Shown: piece after piece, positions 35,896 through 44,557 of the stretch
How the letters are laid out: each line of letters starts with the position of its first letter
Position numbering within the stretch: the first letter of the stretch is position 1
NCBI GenBank assembly: GCA_015075365.1
Contig: JABTUN010000001.1
Coordinates: 1,302,001-1,366,000 of the forward strand
Origin: Verrucomicrobiaceae bacterium
Lineage (GTDB): Bacteria; Verrucomicrobiota; Verrucomicrobiia; Verrucomicrobiales; Verrucomicrobiaceae
DNA: 64,000 nucleotides
Direction of reading: 5' to 3'
Program-made: the position numbers and the translations under genes
Notes under the pieces: model-generated
Seen by the model: only the letters and a program-made list of their open reading frames with translations
Database searches by the model: none
Told to the model about the DNA's origin: nothing

Positions 35896-36398
35896 CGGTT
35901 CCAGGCTTCCGCCACACGGTTTCGCGCTTCCCCTGGGCGCTTTCAGGCTTCCCCCGCGCGCTTTGGCGCTTCCGCCCGCGCGTTTCGGGCTTCCCCCGAA
36001 CGATTCCGCGCTTTCGCTGGCGCATTCCGCCCTTTCCCCCGCGCATTCCGTGCTTCCCCCGAACGGTTTTTCCCTTCCCCCGGACGATTCAAGGCCTTTC
36101 CCCAATCATTCGGGGGAACCCTCCGGCGATTCGGTGGAGCCCCCGGACGATTTGGCGGTTCCCCCGAATGGTTTCGCCCTTCCCCCAAACCGTTTGAGGA
36201 AGCCCCCGAATCCTTCCGCGCCGTCCCCGAATCGTTTGAGGGCTTCCCCGAATCCTTCCGCGCTTCCCCCAATCATTCCGGGAAACCCCCGAATCGCCGG
36301 GGGAGGCCCCCAAATCGCTCGGGGAACCTCCAAAACCGCTCCGCCAGCCCCAAAAAGCGCTTTCCGGTCCCGAAAAATCGCCAAATCGCTTCAAATCG
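35896..36398 (+). repeat. Degenerate 21-bp repeat array 2 (24 units, 503 bp)
   Basis: The interval divides into 24 consecutive units of 21 nt, one of them shortened to 20. A loose consensus is CGNTTCNNGCTTCCCCCGAA. Because 21 is a multiple of 3, long frames stay open on both strands (heptapeptides such as RASPERF), but there is no plausible start or conserved protein, so it is treated as non-coding. It fills the 729-bp gap between the gene at 35266 and the GNAT gene. The block AGCGCTTTC recurs at 36419, just past the array. Confidence 0.85.
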
Positions 36399-36441
36399 CC
36401 TGAGGATCGCTGCCTGAAAGCGCTTTCGGTCTTTGGGAGGT

Positions 36442-36957
36442 CTAGGCGGCGGGCCGTTCCACGGCGTAAACGCACACGGGCTTGTTCCTCCATTCGACCT
36501 CTCGCTCCAGGGTCATGCCGGTTTTTTCGGCGACGCGGCGGGAGGCGGTGTTTTGCGGGTGGATGAGGGAGACGAAGCGGCGGTAGCCGAAGGTGGTCAT
36601 TCCATGGTTCAGGCAGCCGAGGGCGGCCTCGGTGGCGAGGCCCTGGCCCCAGAGATCGCGGCGCAGGTGGTAGCCGATCTCGATCTCCGCCACGCCGTCC
36701 ACCTGCTGAGGCACCAGCCCGCAGTCGCCGATGCATTCGCCCGTGGCACGCAGGATCACCGCCCAGAGCCCATGACCGTGCTCGGCATCGAGTTGCTGAT
36801 TCCAAGCCACCCAGCGCTGCATCCGCGCCTCATCAAACGGGGCCGGATAAAACCGCATGACCTCCGCGTCGCCAAAAACGCGCAACAGCGCCGGAACGTC
36901 GTCCGGGGTCATCCGGCGCAGGTGGAGGCGTGGGGTTTCGAGGAGAATGGGGTCCAT
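36442..36957 (-). CDS. GNAT family N-acetyltransferase (RimJ/RimL-like)
   Basis: 171 residues from ATG 36957. MDPILLETPRLHLRRMTPDD is the usual RimJ/RimL start; IGDCGLVPQQVDGVAEIEIGYHLRRDLWGQGLATEAA holds the acetyl-CoA-binding motif (Gln/Arg-x-x-Gly-x-Gly/Ala), and FVSLIHPQNTASRRVAEKTGM is the C-terminal signature. The acceptor substrate (ribosomal protein N-terminus, antibiotic or other amine) is unknown. A stand-alone gene divergent from the TcmP gene. Confidence 0.9.
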   Translation of the reverse strand: MDPILLETPRLHLRRMTPDDVPALLRVFGDAEVMRFYPAPFDEARMQRWVAWNQQLDAEHGHGLWAVILRATGECIGDCGLVPQQVDGVAEIEIGYHLRRDLWGQGLATEAALGCLNHGMTTFGYRRFVSLIHPQNTASRRVAEKTGMTLEREVEWRNKPVCVYAVERPAA

Positions 36958-36983
36958 CAGGATGAAAAGGCCGCCAAAGACAA

Positions 36984-37012
36984 TTGCCGACCTCGATTAA
37001 GTTTGCTTAAAT
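36984..37012 (+). promoter_or_regulatory. Candidate promoter with TTAAG/CTTAA operator-like palindrome before tcmP
   Basis: TTGCCG (36984-36989) and TTAAAT (37007-37012) are spaced 17 bp and each match the sigma-70 consensus at 4 of 6 positions. The palindrome TTAAGTTTGCTTAA (36997-37010) overlaps the -10 element. The stretch is noticeably AT-rich for the window. Weak evidence. Confidence 0.3.
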
Positions 37013-37059
37013 AATTTCAAGAGAAGTCTGAACAAGCTGGCTTCCAGGCACCAAACATC

Positions 37060-38166
37060 ATGGCACTTCGTGACTCTCAAAAAGACATGTTTGAGCACTC
37101 CGCTAAGAAAGTGGAGCTGCTGAAGCACTATCTGAACGAGTATCTGCCAGTCATCGGCAATGACCGCTACACGGACGTCGTTCACTGCTTCGATTTGTTT
37201 TGTGGCGAAGGCGTGTATCCCAACGGAGGTGAAGGCAGCCCGCTGATCTTCGCGCGCCTACTGAGAAGTTGGGCGATAAGATGTCCCGAGAAGAAGTTTG
37301 TCTTTCACTACAACGACAAGGAGGAGGCCAAGGTCGCAAATGCGAAAAAGCACATTGCTGCCCTCTCGCCGTTCCCGCCGAACCTTACGATTCGTGACAC
37401 GGTCCTTCCTTTTGATCAGATCCTACAGATGGTCCGGCACAGAGTTGCCGACTTGGGCAAAGAGAAGGCATTCTTATTCATCGACCCGTATGGCTACAAA
37501 GACATCAAGCCCCAGATTATCCGTGATCTGATGAAAGGTGGCAAAACCGAGGTGCTGCTGTTTCTTCCTACCCAGCAGATGTTCCGCTTTTCGAACAAAG
37601 GGACTCCTGAGGCACTGTCTGACTTTCTTGAGAGCCTTCATGGTGGACACAGCTTTCCAGCCTGTCAGAGCATCTACGAATATGTCACTTACATCGTGCG
37701 TGGATTCCGGCAGTTCATGCCTGACAGTTATGTGGACAGCTTCACGATCCGCAAAGATGCCCACACCGCCTTCTGCCTTTTCTTTTTCACCAGCAACCTG
37801 AAGGGCGCTGAAAAGATGCTCGAAGCCAAATGGAAACTCGATGAGATTGAGGGAGCGGGATGGTCCTACGAGGCTTCTTTCGCCCACGATTTGCTGTTCA
37901 AAGATGCGGATACTCATCCGCTCCAGAAACTCATCGAAAGCCGCCTTCATTCCGGCCCGCAAACAAATGCTGCGATCTACGAGGCCACTGTGCGCGCCGG
38001 CTATTTGACCACACACGCCGTCCAAGTGCTTTCTCAAATGCAGAAAGATGGCCGTATTCGTGTCACACCGGAAGGGACACGCGCCAATGCCTTCTATCTG
38101 AATTATGCCGCCACCTACGGGGCCGACACGAGTAAACATCACTCCATCACCATCCACCTAATCTAG
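37060..38166 (+). CDS. tcmP: Three-Cys-motif partner protein TcmP
   Basis: 368 residues from ATG 37060. CFDLFCGEGVYPNGGEGSP (about residue 43) looks like a Rossmann/methyltransferase-type motif I, and FLFIDPYGYKDIKPQIIRDLM like motif IV; both are typical of TcmP. The C-terminal part (TNAAIYEATVRAGYLTTHAVQVLSQMQKDGRI) resembles a winged helix. The family is defined by sitting next to a three-Cys-motif protein of the Gp37/Gp68 (DUF5131) family, exactly as here. The biochemical role is unknown; the pair is often on mobile DNA. Lower GC than neighbouring genes suggests transfer. Confidence 0.85.
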   Translation: MALRDSQKDMFEHSAKKVELLKHYLNEYLPVIGNDRYTDVVHCFDLFCGEGVYPNGGEGSPLIFARLLRSWAIRCPEKKFVFHYNDKEEAKVANAKKHIAALSPFPPNLTIRDTVLPFDQILQMVRHRVADLGKEKAFLFIDPYGYKDIKPQIIRDLMKGGKTEVLLFLPTQQMFRFSNKGTPEALSDFLESLHGGHSFPACQSIYEYVTYIVRGFRQFMPDSYVDSFTIRKDAHTAFCLFFFTSNLKGAEKMLEAKWKLDEIEGAGWSYEASFAHDLLFKDADTHPLQKLIESRLHSGPQTNAAIYEATVRAGYLTTHAVQVLSQMQKDGRIRVTPEGTRANAFYLNYAATYGADTSKHHSITIHLI

Positions 38167-38170
38167 CTTT

Positions 38171-38899
38171 ATGGCCGCCAGCTCCATTGAATGGACCGAA
38201 CTGACTTGGAACCCCACTACCGGATGCGACAAAATCTCCGCCGGTTGCAAGAACTGCTACGCGGAAGTCATGTCCCGCCGCCTTCAAGCGATGGGAGTGC
38301 CTAAATATGAAAATGGATTCCGCATCCGCTGCCATGAGGACGCGCTCGACATTCCCCGCGGCTGGCGAAAGCCAAGCGTGGTTTTCGTGAATTCGATGAG
38401 TGACCTCTTCCATGACAAGGTGCCTCTCAAGTTCATCAAGAAGGTGTTCAAAGTCATGAATGAGTGCCCCCAGCACGTGTTCCAGGTGCTTACCAAGCGT
38501 GCGGCCCGTCTCGAAGAGGTCGCATCGGAACTCAAATGGACTCCCAATATCTGGATGGGTGTCAGCGTGGAGAACGAAGCCGTGGCGTGGCGGATCGACC
38601 ATCTACGCAACGTTCCAGCCACGGTCCGCTTCTTGAGCTGCGAGCCTTTGATTGGGCCTCTGCCAAATCTGAACCTCACCGGCATCCACTGGGCCATTGT
38701 AGGAGGTGAGAGCGGTTTCAATCCTCGCCCGATGTCAGCAGACTGGGTTCGTGAGATTCAACGACAGTGTGAAAAGGCAGACGTCGCCTTCTTCTTTAAG
38801 CAGTGGGGAGGAAAAAACAAAAAAGCTGCCGGTCGCGAGCTTAATGGCAAGACATATGACGCGATGCCAAAGCGGCAGCCGCAGCTTTCTGCCGCCTGA
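38171..38899 (+). CDS. DUF5131 (phage Gp37/Gp68) three-Cys-motif protein
   Basis: 242 residues from ATG 38171, 4 bp after the tcmP stop. SSIEWTELTWNPTTGCDKIS and GCKNCYAE place Cys at residues 19, 26 and 29, the three-Cys motif that resembles an iron-sulfur site of radical-SAM-like proteins. VVFVNSMSDLFHD, FQVLTKRAARL, WMGVSVEN and WAIVGGESGFNPRPM, then FFFKQWGG, are further family landmarks. Phage and mobile-element copies are common. The co-transcribed TcmP is its expected partner; the reaction is unknown. Confidence 0.87.
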   Translation: MAASSIEWTELTWNPTTGCDKISAGCKNCYAEVMSRRLQAMGVPKYENGFRIRCHEDALDIPRGWRKPSVVFVNSMSDLFHDKVPLKFIKKVFKVMNECPQHVFQVLTKRAARLEEVASELKWTPNIWMGVSVENEAVAWRIDHLRNVPATVRFLSCEPLIGPLPNLNLTGIHWAIVGGESGFNPRPMSADWVREIQRQCEKADVAFFFKQWGGKNKKAAGRELNGKTYDAMPKRQPQLSAA

Positions 38900-38914
38900 A
38901 TTTGTTACCAGCGC

Positions 38915-39223
38915 TCATCGGGCATCACGCTGTTCGGAGATGATTTGCGTGGAGTCCGTGCCGCCGGTGAAGGCCCCCGTTTGGATGATCGCCTCATACT
39001 CAGGCATGAGGCTGCGTCCGGTCCACTTGCTCGCTTCCAGAACCTCCCATGCCTGGGCTGCCGCACTGGCCTGATCCTCCTCAGTCCAAAGACCGTAGTC
39101 ATCGTCAAAGATGATCCCGCTGCTCTTTTGCCGCTGCAAGGCGTGAATCCGTCCTTCGACTTGAAGGAGCTGCTCCACATCGAGCTGGTCGAGAGCTTGG
39201 TTGATGTCAGCGACAGTGCTCAT
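38915..39223 (-). CDS. Small hypothetical protein, antitoxin-like in size and composition
   Basis: 102 residues from ATG 39223, convergent with the DUF5131 gene. The N-terminus is helical (MSTVADINQALDQLDVEQLLQVEGRIHALQRQ); the remainder is acidic with DDDYGLWTEEDQASAAAQAW. It resembles small addiction-module proteins in size and layout, but no toxin gene adjoins it and no family was recognised, so it may be an orphan or an unrelated protein. Confidence 0.5.
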   Translation of the reverse strand: MSTVADINQALDQLDVEQLLQVEGRIHALQRQKSSGIIFDDDYGLWTEEDQASAAAQAWEVLEASKWTGRSLMPEYEAIIQTGAFTGGTDSTQIISEQRDAR

Positions 39224-39284
39224 GCGCTGAAAATACGGGGATCAATGCCTCAAGGCAAGCCAGTAGATAAGGCGGCGAGCCTCC

Positions 39285-41243
39285 TCACCTCACCCGATAC
39301 GCCTCCACCTCGCTGGTGAAGGCGAAGGTGTTGGGAAAATTGCCGGCCTGCTGCGCGTGGTGGTCGAGGTAGGTGAGGCGGATGAATTGGGCCTCGGTGT
39401 CGGGGAAGGAAATCGAGGCGCGGGTGGCTTTGGCGAGGGGGAAGACGTGCTTACCAATTTCGCGGAAGGTTTGGCCATCGGTGCTGACGGAGATGGCGAC
39501 GGTTTTTGTGGAGCCGATCTCGGGTGCGCCGACGAGGATGAGATTCAGCGTGCGCGGCTGCTTGAGGTCGATGGTGACGTGCTTCGGGAACTGCTCGGTG
39601 TTGCTGGTGGCGTAGCAATTCGGCGCGAAGGAGGCCCAGGAGCCGTCGGTGAGGCCGGTGTCCCAGCCGTAGGTGTTTTTGTCGCTGCTGGTCCAGGGGC
39701 AGCCTTTGGCGAAGTTGTCGCCGAGGTCGGGATCGACGGGCCAGTGGGTGTGGAAGGCGGTGGCGGGCAGGCCGTCCTTGTTCATGAGGTTGGCGATGGC
39801 GAGCTTGCTCCAGGCGAAGCGGGCACGACGCGGCTGCGGGACCTTCGCGGAGGTGAGCACGACGCTGTCGCCGTCGATCTTGGCCTCGGCGGGCTGGAAG
39901 AGGCCATCGCGGCCGGCGATCTCGAAATGCGTGAGCGCTTTGCCATCGCGTGCGGCGAGTCCGCCGGTGGCGTGCGCGAACTTCACGCGGATGGCGGCGC
40001 CTTCGATGCTGTGGCTGGCGTAGCGCGGCCCGTTCGGGTCGATCTCGCTGCGGCCATATTCTTTGCTCAAAGCCCAGAGCGAGAGGCGGCGGGCGACTTC
40101 TTTTTTCTTCGCGGGATGGATGTCCGGCACCTCGCCGATGTCGCTGATGACGGCCATGCCGGTGTGCGGGATGTCGAGGCATTTTCTTTGGGCCTGCCAG
40201 AACTGCGCGAGGATCTCCGGCTCCTCGTTGCCATACTGAAACGGGGCGATCTGCACGAAGTAGAACGGCAGCTCCGGCTGCTGGAACACGCTGCGCCACG
40301 AGGCGAGCAGGGCTTTTTTCTTGTCGGTGTAAACGAAGCCTTCGTTGTGGTTCGACTCGCCCTGATACCAGATGGCGCCGCGGAGGGCGAAGGGCACGAG
40401 CGGATGGATCATGGCGTTGTAGAGCGCGGTGGGCGTGCCGGCACCGGCGGTGAGTGACTGCGGCTGGCCGGGCATCGCGGGCACGGGCTGTTTTTTCTCC
40501 AACGCGGTCTTCACGGCCTGCTGCCACTGCGTGACGGCGGCGAGGTGCTTTTCATGCGCGGCGCGATACGCGTCGCTGCCCGGCAGCTTCGAGCGGACAT
40601 CGGCGACGAAGGCCTTCAGCTCCGGCACGGCATCAAAGCCCTCGATGCTCGTCCATGGCTCGATGCGTGTGCCGCCCCAGGCGCTCTGAATGATGCCGAC
40701 GGGCACTTTTAGCTCCTCGTGCAGCCGCAGGCCGAAGTAGTAACCGACGGCGGAAAAGGTGGCTGCGCTCTCCGGCGAGCTGCGGGCCCATTTCGCGGGC
40801 ACATCGTCCTGCGGCGTGAGCGCGGTGGTTTTCGGCACCTCGATGAGGCGGAGGTTCGGATGCGTGGTGTTCGGGATGTCGGCCTGCGAGTCAGGCTTCA
40901 TCTGCATTTCCCACTCCATGTTCGACTGGCCGGAGGCGAGCCACACTTCGCCGATCAAAACGTCCTGCACGCTCACGTTGCCCGCCTTCAGCACCTGCGG
41001 CTCCGCATTCGCGGGCATGGGATCGAGCTTCACCATCCATTTGCCGCCCGCATCAGCTTTGGTGGTCTTCTTTTGGCCTGCGAACTCGATGACGACCTCC
41101 TCACCCGGCGCGGCCTTGCCCCAAACGGGCACCGCTTTGTCCCGCTGGAGCACCATGTGGTCGGTGAAGATGGAGGGCAGCTTCACCGCGGCATGCGCGG
41201 TGGAAAGAACGGCGAGGAACGCGAGGAGGGAGAGCGGTTTCAT
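39285..41243 (-). CDS. Sialate O-acetylesterase, exported, with C-terminal F5/8-type C-like domain
   Basis: 652 residues; ATG 41243 is chosen because it begins a signal peptide (MKPLSLLAFLAVLSTAHAA), although the frame stays open far upstream. GEVWLASGQSNMEW (Ser107 nucleophile) and LRGAIWYQGESNHNEG are the SGNH-like motifs of the 9-O-acetylsialate esterase family, which removes acetyl groups from sugars; DIGEVPDIHPAKKKEVARRL carries the Asp/His end of the triad. The last ~140 residues (HVTIDLKQPRTLNLILVG, ISVSTDGQTFREIG) look like a discoidin-type sugar-binding domain. Fits glycan degradation with the sulfatases nearby. Confidence 0.88.
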   Translation of the reverse strand: MKPLSLLAFLAVLSTAHAAVKLPSIFTDHMVLQRDKAVPVWGKAAPGEEVVIEFAGQKKTTKADAGGKWMVKLDPMPANAEPQVLKAGNVSVQDVLIGEVWLASGQSNMEWEMQMKPDSQADIPNTTHPNLRLIEVPKTTALTPQDDVPAKWARSSPESAATFSAVGYYFGLRLHEELKVPVGIIQSAWGGTRIEPWTSIEGFDAVPELKAFVADVRSKLPGSDAYRAAHEKHLAAVTQWQQAVKTALEKKQPVPAMPGQPQSLTAGAGTPTALYNAMIHPLVPFALRGAIWYQGESNHNEGFVYTDKKKALLASWRSVFQQPELPFYFVQIAPFQYGNEEPEILAQFWQAQRKCLDIPHTGMAVISDIGEVPDIHPAKKKEVARRLSLWALSKEYGRSEIDPNGPRYASHSIEGAAIRVKFAHATGGLAARDGKALTHFEIAGRDGLFQPAEAKIDGDSVVLTSAKVPQPRRARFAWSKLAIANLMNKDGLPATAFHTHWPVDPDLGDNFAKGCPWTSSDKNTYGWDTGLTDGSWASFAPNCYATSNTEQFPKHVTIDLKQPRTLNLILVGAPEIGSTKTVAISVSTDGQTFREIGKHVFPLAKATRASISFPDTEAQFIRLTYLDHHAQQAGNFPNTFAFTSEVEAYRVR

Positions 41244-41354
41244 GAGCGGGCGCGGATCATGGCACGGGCCGCGCGGCGAAGGCAACGGCAGATTGCCAAA
41301 CCGGGGCATCGCGCCGGTTGCACAAGCAGCTTTCGGCGGCACCATGCGCGCCCC

Positions 41355-42158
41355 ATGAACAAACTGGACGAAATCATCGCCCACAAACACACCGAGGTGC
41401 AGCGCCTGCTGCCCCGCGCGGAGAAGTTGCGCGCCGCCGCGGCCCTGCGCGACGACGTGCGCTCGTTTTACGACGCGCTGCGCGCCGATCCGACGCGCCT
41501 GGGCATGATCGCCGAGGTGAAGCGCGCCTCGCCCTCCGCCGGCACGATCGCCGCCGACTTTGATCCGCTCACCATCGCCCGCGGCTATGAAAAAGCCGGC
41601 GCCACGGCCATCTCGGTGCTCACGGACGAGAAGTACTTCCAGGGCCGCCTCGAATACCTCACGCTGATCCGCGAGCAGCTCAGCATTCCGTGCCTGCGGA
41701 AGGACTTCATCGTGCATGAGGCACAGATTTTCGAGGCCGTCGTCGCCGGCGCGGACGCCATCCTGCTGATCGTGGCCGCGCTCGATCAACCGACGCTGGA
41801 GCACCTGCTGGAGGTGGCGCACACGTTTCAACTCGATGCGCTGGTCGAAGTGCATGACCTGCCGGAACTCGAGCGTGCGCTGGCCACCGACGCGCGCATC
41901 ATCGGCGTGAACAACCGCAACCTGAAGAGCTTCACCGTCGATCTCGGCACCACTGAGGCGCTGGCGGAGGAAGTGCCGGACGACATCATCCTCGTGGCCG
42001 AGAGCGGCATCAAAACACCCGCCGACGCCGTGCGCCTCGCCGCCGCCGGCGCGGACGCGCTGCTGGTGGGCGAGACGCTCATGCGCAGCGGCAACGTGAT
42101 GGTCGATCTGCCCGCGCTGCGCGTGCCCGTGCCGGATCGTGGGAATGCCGTGGAGTAG
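41355..42158 (+). CDS. trpC: Indole-3-glycerol phosphate synthase
   Basis: 267 residues from ATG 41355. It closes CdRP to indole-3-glycerol phosphate in tryptophan synthesis. MNKLDEIIAHKHTEVQRL, MIAEVKRASPSAGTI (catalytic Lys), ISVLTDEKYFQGRLEYL, CLRKDFIVHEAQIFEAVVAGADAILLI, LVEVHD, GVNNRNLKSFTVD and LVAESGIKTPADAV are all present. No other trp gene is adjacent. The stop codon lies inside a short TGGAGT-rich repeat. Confidence 0.96.
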   Translation: MNKLDEIIAHKHTEVQRLLPRAEKLRAAAALRDDVRSFYDALRADPTRLGMIAEVKRASPSAGTIAADFDPLTIARGYEKAGATAISVLTDEKYFQGRLEYLTLIREQLSIPCLRKDFIVHEAQIFEAVVAGADAILLIVAALDQPTLEHLLEVAHTFQLDALVEVHDLPELERALATDARIIGVNNRNLKSFTVDLGTTEALAEEVPDDIILVAESGIKTPADAVRLAAAGADALLVGETLMRSGNVMVDLPALRVPVPDRGNAVE

Positions 42159-42212
42159 TGGAGTGATGGAGTGGTGTGGGGCCAGTACTCCACGACTCCA
42201 ACACTCCAATCA
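42152..42212 (+). repeat. TGGAGT-type short inverted repeat after trpC
   Basis: The sequence runs TGGAGT-rich on the left and ACTCCA-rich on the right, so it can fold into an imperfect long stem across a GGGGCC centre. It contains the trpC stop. It might act as a terminator without a T-run, or be a spread microsatellite. Confidence 0.55.
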
Positions 42213-42267
42213 GCCCGTCGCGTGATGAAGCGCGAAGAACCGCCGTCACGCAGCGTTGAAGCGGGCC

Positions 42268-43677
42268 ATGAAATGCCTCGCCGCCCTCTGCCTCGGTCTG
42301 TTTGCTGTCGCTTCACCGCTCTCCGCGGCGAAACCGAACGTGCTGTTTCTCTTCGCGGACGATTTCACGTATGAGGCCGTGCGCGCCTTTGGCCACACGG
42401 ACATCGACACGCCGCATCTCGACCGCCTCGCCGCGCGCGGCACCACCTTCACACGCGCTTACAACATGGGCTCGTGGAGCGGCGCGGTCTGCGTGGCCAG
42501 CCGCACGATGCTTGTGACTGGGCGCAGCGTGTGGAGCGCCGACTCCGTCTATAAGACGACCGACAAGGAGCGCCAGGCGGGCGTGCTGTGGCCGCAGCTC
42601 ATGAAAAAGGCCGGTTACAAGACCTACATGACCGGCAAATGGCACGTGCAGACGAAGGCGGAGCAGTGCTTCGACATCACGCGCGACATTCGTGGCGGCA
42701 TGGCGAAAACCGTGCCGCAGAGCTACAACCGCCCGCTCACCGGCCAGCCGGACCCGTGGAACGCGGCCGACAAATCGCTCGGCGGCCTTTGGGAAGGCGG
42801 GAAACATTGGAGCGAGGTCGCCGCGGATCACACCCTCGACTTCCTGAAGGACGCGAAGGCCGGAAACGAGCCCTTTTTCATCTACGCGGCCTTCAACGCG
42901 CCGCACGACCCGCGCCAGTCACCGCAGGAGTATCTCGATCTGTATCCGCTGAGCCGCATGGCGATGCCAAAGAGCTTTTTGCCCGAATATCCGCACAAAG
43001 ACTCCATCGGCTGCTCGCACCGGCTGCGCGATGAAAACCTCGCGCCGATGCCGCGCACCGAGCTCGCCGTGAAAACGCATCGCCGTGAGTATTACGCGCT
43101 CATCTCGCATCTCGACGCGCAGATCGGCCGCATCCTCGATGCGCTCGATGCCAGCGGACAGGCCGACAACACGTGGATCTTCTTCACCGCGGACCACGGG
43201 CTCGCCGTGGGTCATCACGGCCTCTTTGGAAAGCAGAACATGTATGACCACAGCGTGCGCGTGCCCTTCCTCGTCGCAGGCCCCGGCGTGGCCAAGGGCG
43301 CGAAAAACGATGCCGCGATCTACCTGCAGGACGTCATGGCCACCGCGCTCGATCTCGCTGGCGCGGAGCGGCCCGCGCATGTGTTTTTCCAGAGCCTGCG
43401 ACCGCTGCTCGCCGGTGAAAAAAGCCGCTACGAGTCGGTTTACGGCGCTTACGTCGAACTCCAGCGCGCCATCACGCACGAAGGCTGGAAGTTGATCGCC
43501 TACCCGGAGGCCAAAGTGCTGAGACTTTACGATTTGAAGGCCGATCCGCTCGAAATGACCGATTTGGCCGCCCAATCCGAGCACGCCGCCCGGAAGAAGG
43601 ACCTCCTCGCACGCCTTGTGAAACTCAGCGCCGATCTGGGCGACAAAGTCGATCTCACCGCCGTGTTCCGCGACTGA
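42268..43677 (+). CDS. Exported sulfatase (type I, CxAxR site)
   Basis: 469 residues from ATG 42268, which starts a signal peptide (MKCLAALCLGLFAVASPLSA). KPNVLFLFADDFTYEAVRAFG binds the metal; CVASR (residues 75-79) is the formylglycine site, where Cys is oxidised after translation. YMTGKWHV, FNAPHDP, FFTADHG and HHGLFGKQNMYDHSVRVPF complete the family pattern. The Ala at the third position of the CxP/AxR motif is an accepted variant. The substrate is probably a sulfated polysaccharide but cannot be specified. Confidence 0.92.
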   Translation: MKCLAALCLGLFAVASPLSAAKPNVLFLFADDFTYEAVRAFGHTDIDTPHLDRLAARGTTFTRAYNMGSWSGAVCVASRTMLVTGRSVWSADSVYKTTDKERQAGVLWPQLMKKAGYKTYMTGKWHVQTKAEQCFDITRDIRGGMAKTVPQSYNRPLTGQPDPWNAADKSLGGLWEGGKHWSEVAADHTLDFLKDAKAGNEPFFIYAAFNAPHDPRQSPQEYLDLYPLSRMAMPKSFLPEYPHKDSIGCSHRLRDENLAPMPRTELAVKTHRREYYALISHLDAQIGRILDALDASGQADNTWIFFTADHGLAVGHHGLFGKQNMYDHSVRVPFLVAGPGVAKGAKNDAAIYLQDVMATALDLAGAERPAHVFFQSLRPLLAGEKSRYESVYGAYVELQRAITHEGWKLIAYPEAKVLRLYDLKADPLEMTDLAAQSEHAARKKDLLARLVKLSADLGDKVDLTAVFRD

Positions 43678-43808
43678 GGGCGCGGCCCGCCGGGGCAGGG
43701 CGGGGGCATCTTCCAGCTTGCGCCTTGGCCGCGAGAGGCTACACATCCGTCCCGCTCGCGGCTCCGCGCCGTGAGAATTCCGCAGATTTCGTCAGCAATG
43801 ACAAACGG

Positions 43809-43885
43809 CGGGCTGTGGCTCAGCCTGGTAGAGCGCTTCGTTCGGGACGAAGAGGTCGTGGGTTCGAATCCCGCCAGCCCGACCA
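43809..43885 (+). tRNA. tRNA-Pro (anticodon CGG), CCA encoded
   Basis: A 77-nt cloverleaf: acceptor stem 43809-43815 pairs perfectly with 43875-43881, D arm GCTC/GAGC, anticodon stem CTTCG/CGAAG around loop TTCGGGA (anticodon CGG, proline), T arm GTGGG-TTCGAAT-CCCGC, discriminator A and genomic CCA at 43883-43885. Confidence 0.97.
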
Positions 43886-43927
43886 TCTTTTTTGAGGACG
43901 ATGGTGAATCGTCCAGCCCATCGAAGC

Positions 43928-44536
43928 ATGGACTGCTCCCGCTCTCCCACCCGCGATCCGGAAACGTGGCTCGACCTGGCCCCGGAGGCCTCCCAGGCGA
44001 TGGCGCGGCAGGTGCGGACCTGGATTCAGCGCTGGGAACCGGATCTGACGGAGGCGATCAAGTGGCACATGCTGTGTTTCAGCGGCCGGAAGCTCGTGTG
44101 CGGCCTGAGCGCGTGCCAGAAGCACCTCGGCATCACTTTTTTCCGCGGCACGGAGCTGCGGGAGATGACCGACCTTTTCACGGAAGGCGGATCGAACACG
44201 AGCATCCTCTCCATCCGCGTCACGATGCTGGAGAAGCTTGATCCGCAGGCGCTGCGCCGCCTTCTGCACGCGGCGGTGGCCCTGGACGCGGATGTGACGG
44301 CGAAACCGCCGCCGCCGAAAAAGCGTTCGGAGTGGCCGATGCCGCCCGCGCTCGAAAAGGCGCTGAAAAAGCACCCAACTGCCGCGGCGTTCTTTGCGCA
44401 ACTCAAGCCGACCTACCAACGTGAATACAAGACATGGGTGGGCACGGCCAGGCAGCCGGAGACGATCCGGCGGCGTGTGGAAGAGACCGTCAGCGCTCTC
44501 GCGAGCGGGCGGAAGTGGGCGCAGCGGAAAGGCTGA
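43928..44536 (+). CDS. DUF1801 / YdeI-OmdA-like fusion protein
   Basis: 202 residues from ATG 43928; the frame is open to 43892 and earlier starts are possible. The first ~110 residues (VRTWIQRWEPDLTEAIKWHMLCFSG, LVCGLSACQKHLGITFFRGTEL, SILSIRVTMLEKL) match DUF1801/YdhG. The last ~70 (MPPALEKALKKHPTAAAFFAQL, YKTWVGTARQPETIRRRVEET) match the YdeI/OmdA C-terminal region linked to bacteriocin protection. Cytoplasmic; function unknown. It begins 42 bp after tRNA-Pro. Confidence 0.82.
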   Translation: MDCSRSPTRDPETWLDLAPEASQAMARQVRTWIQRWEPDLTEAIKWHMLCFSGRKLVCGLSACQKHLGITFFRGTELREMTDLFTEGGSNTSILSIRVTMLEKLDPQALRRLLHAAVALDADVTAKPPPPKKRSEWPMPPALEKALKKHPTAAAFFAQLKPTYQREYKTWVGTARQPETIRRRVEETVSALASGRKWAQRKG

Positions 44537-44557
44537 CAGGGCGGCGTGCGTGGACGA

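Noticed and set aside
35896..36398. CRISPR array
   Set aside because: Units are contiguous and degenerate, with no conserved repeat separated by unique spacers, and no cas genes nearby.
35860..36417. 185-codon Pro/Phe/Arg-rich heptapeptide frame and overlapping frames on both strands
   Set aside because: A 21-nt period keeps several frames open at once; there is no convincing start and no sign that one frame is preferred. Treated as non-coding array.
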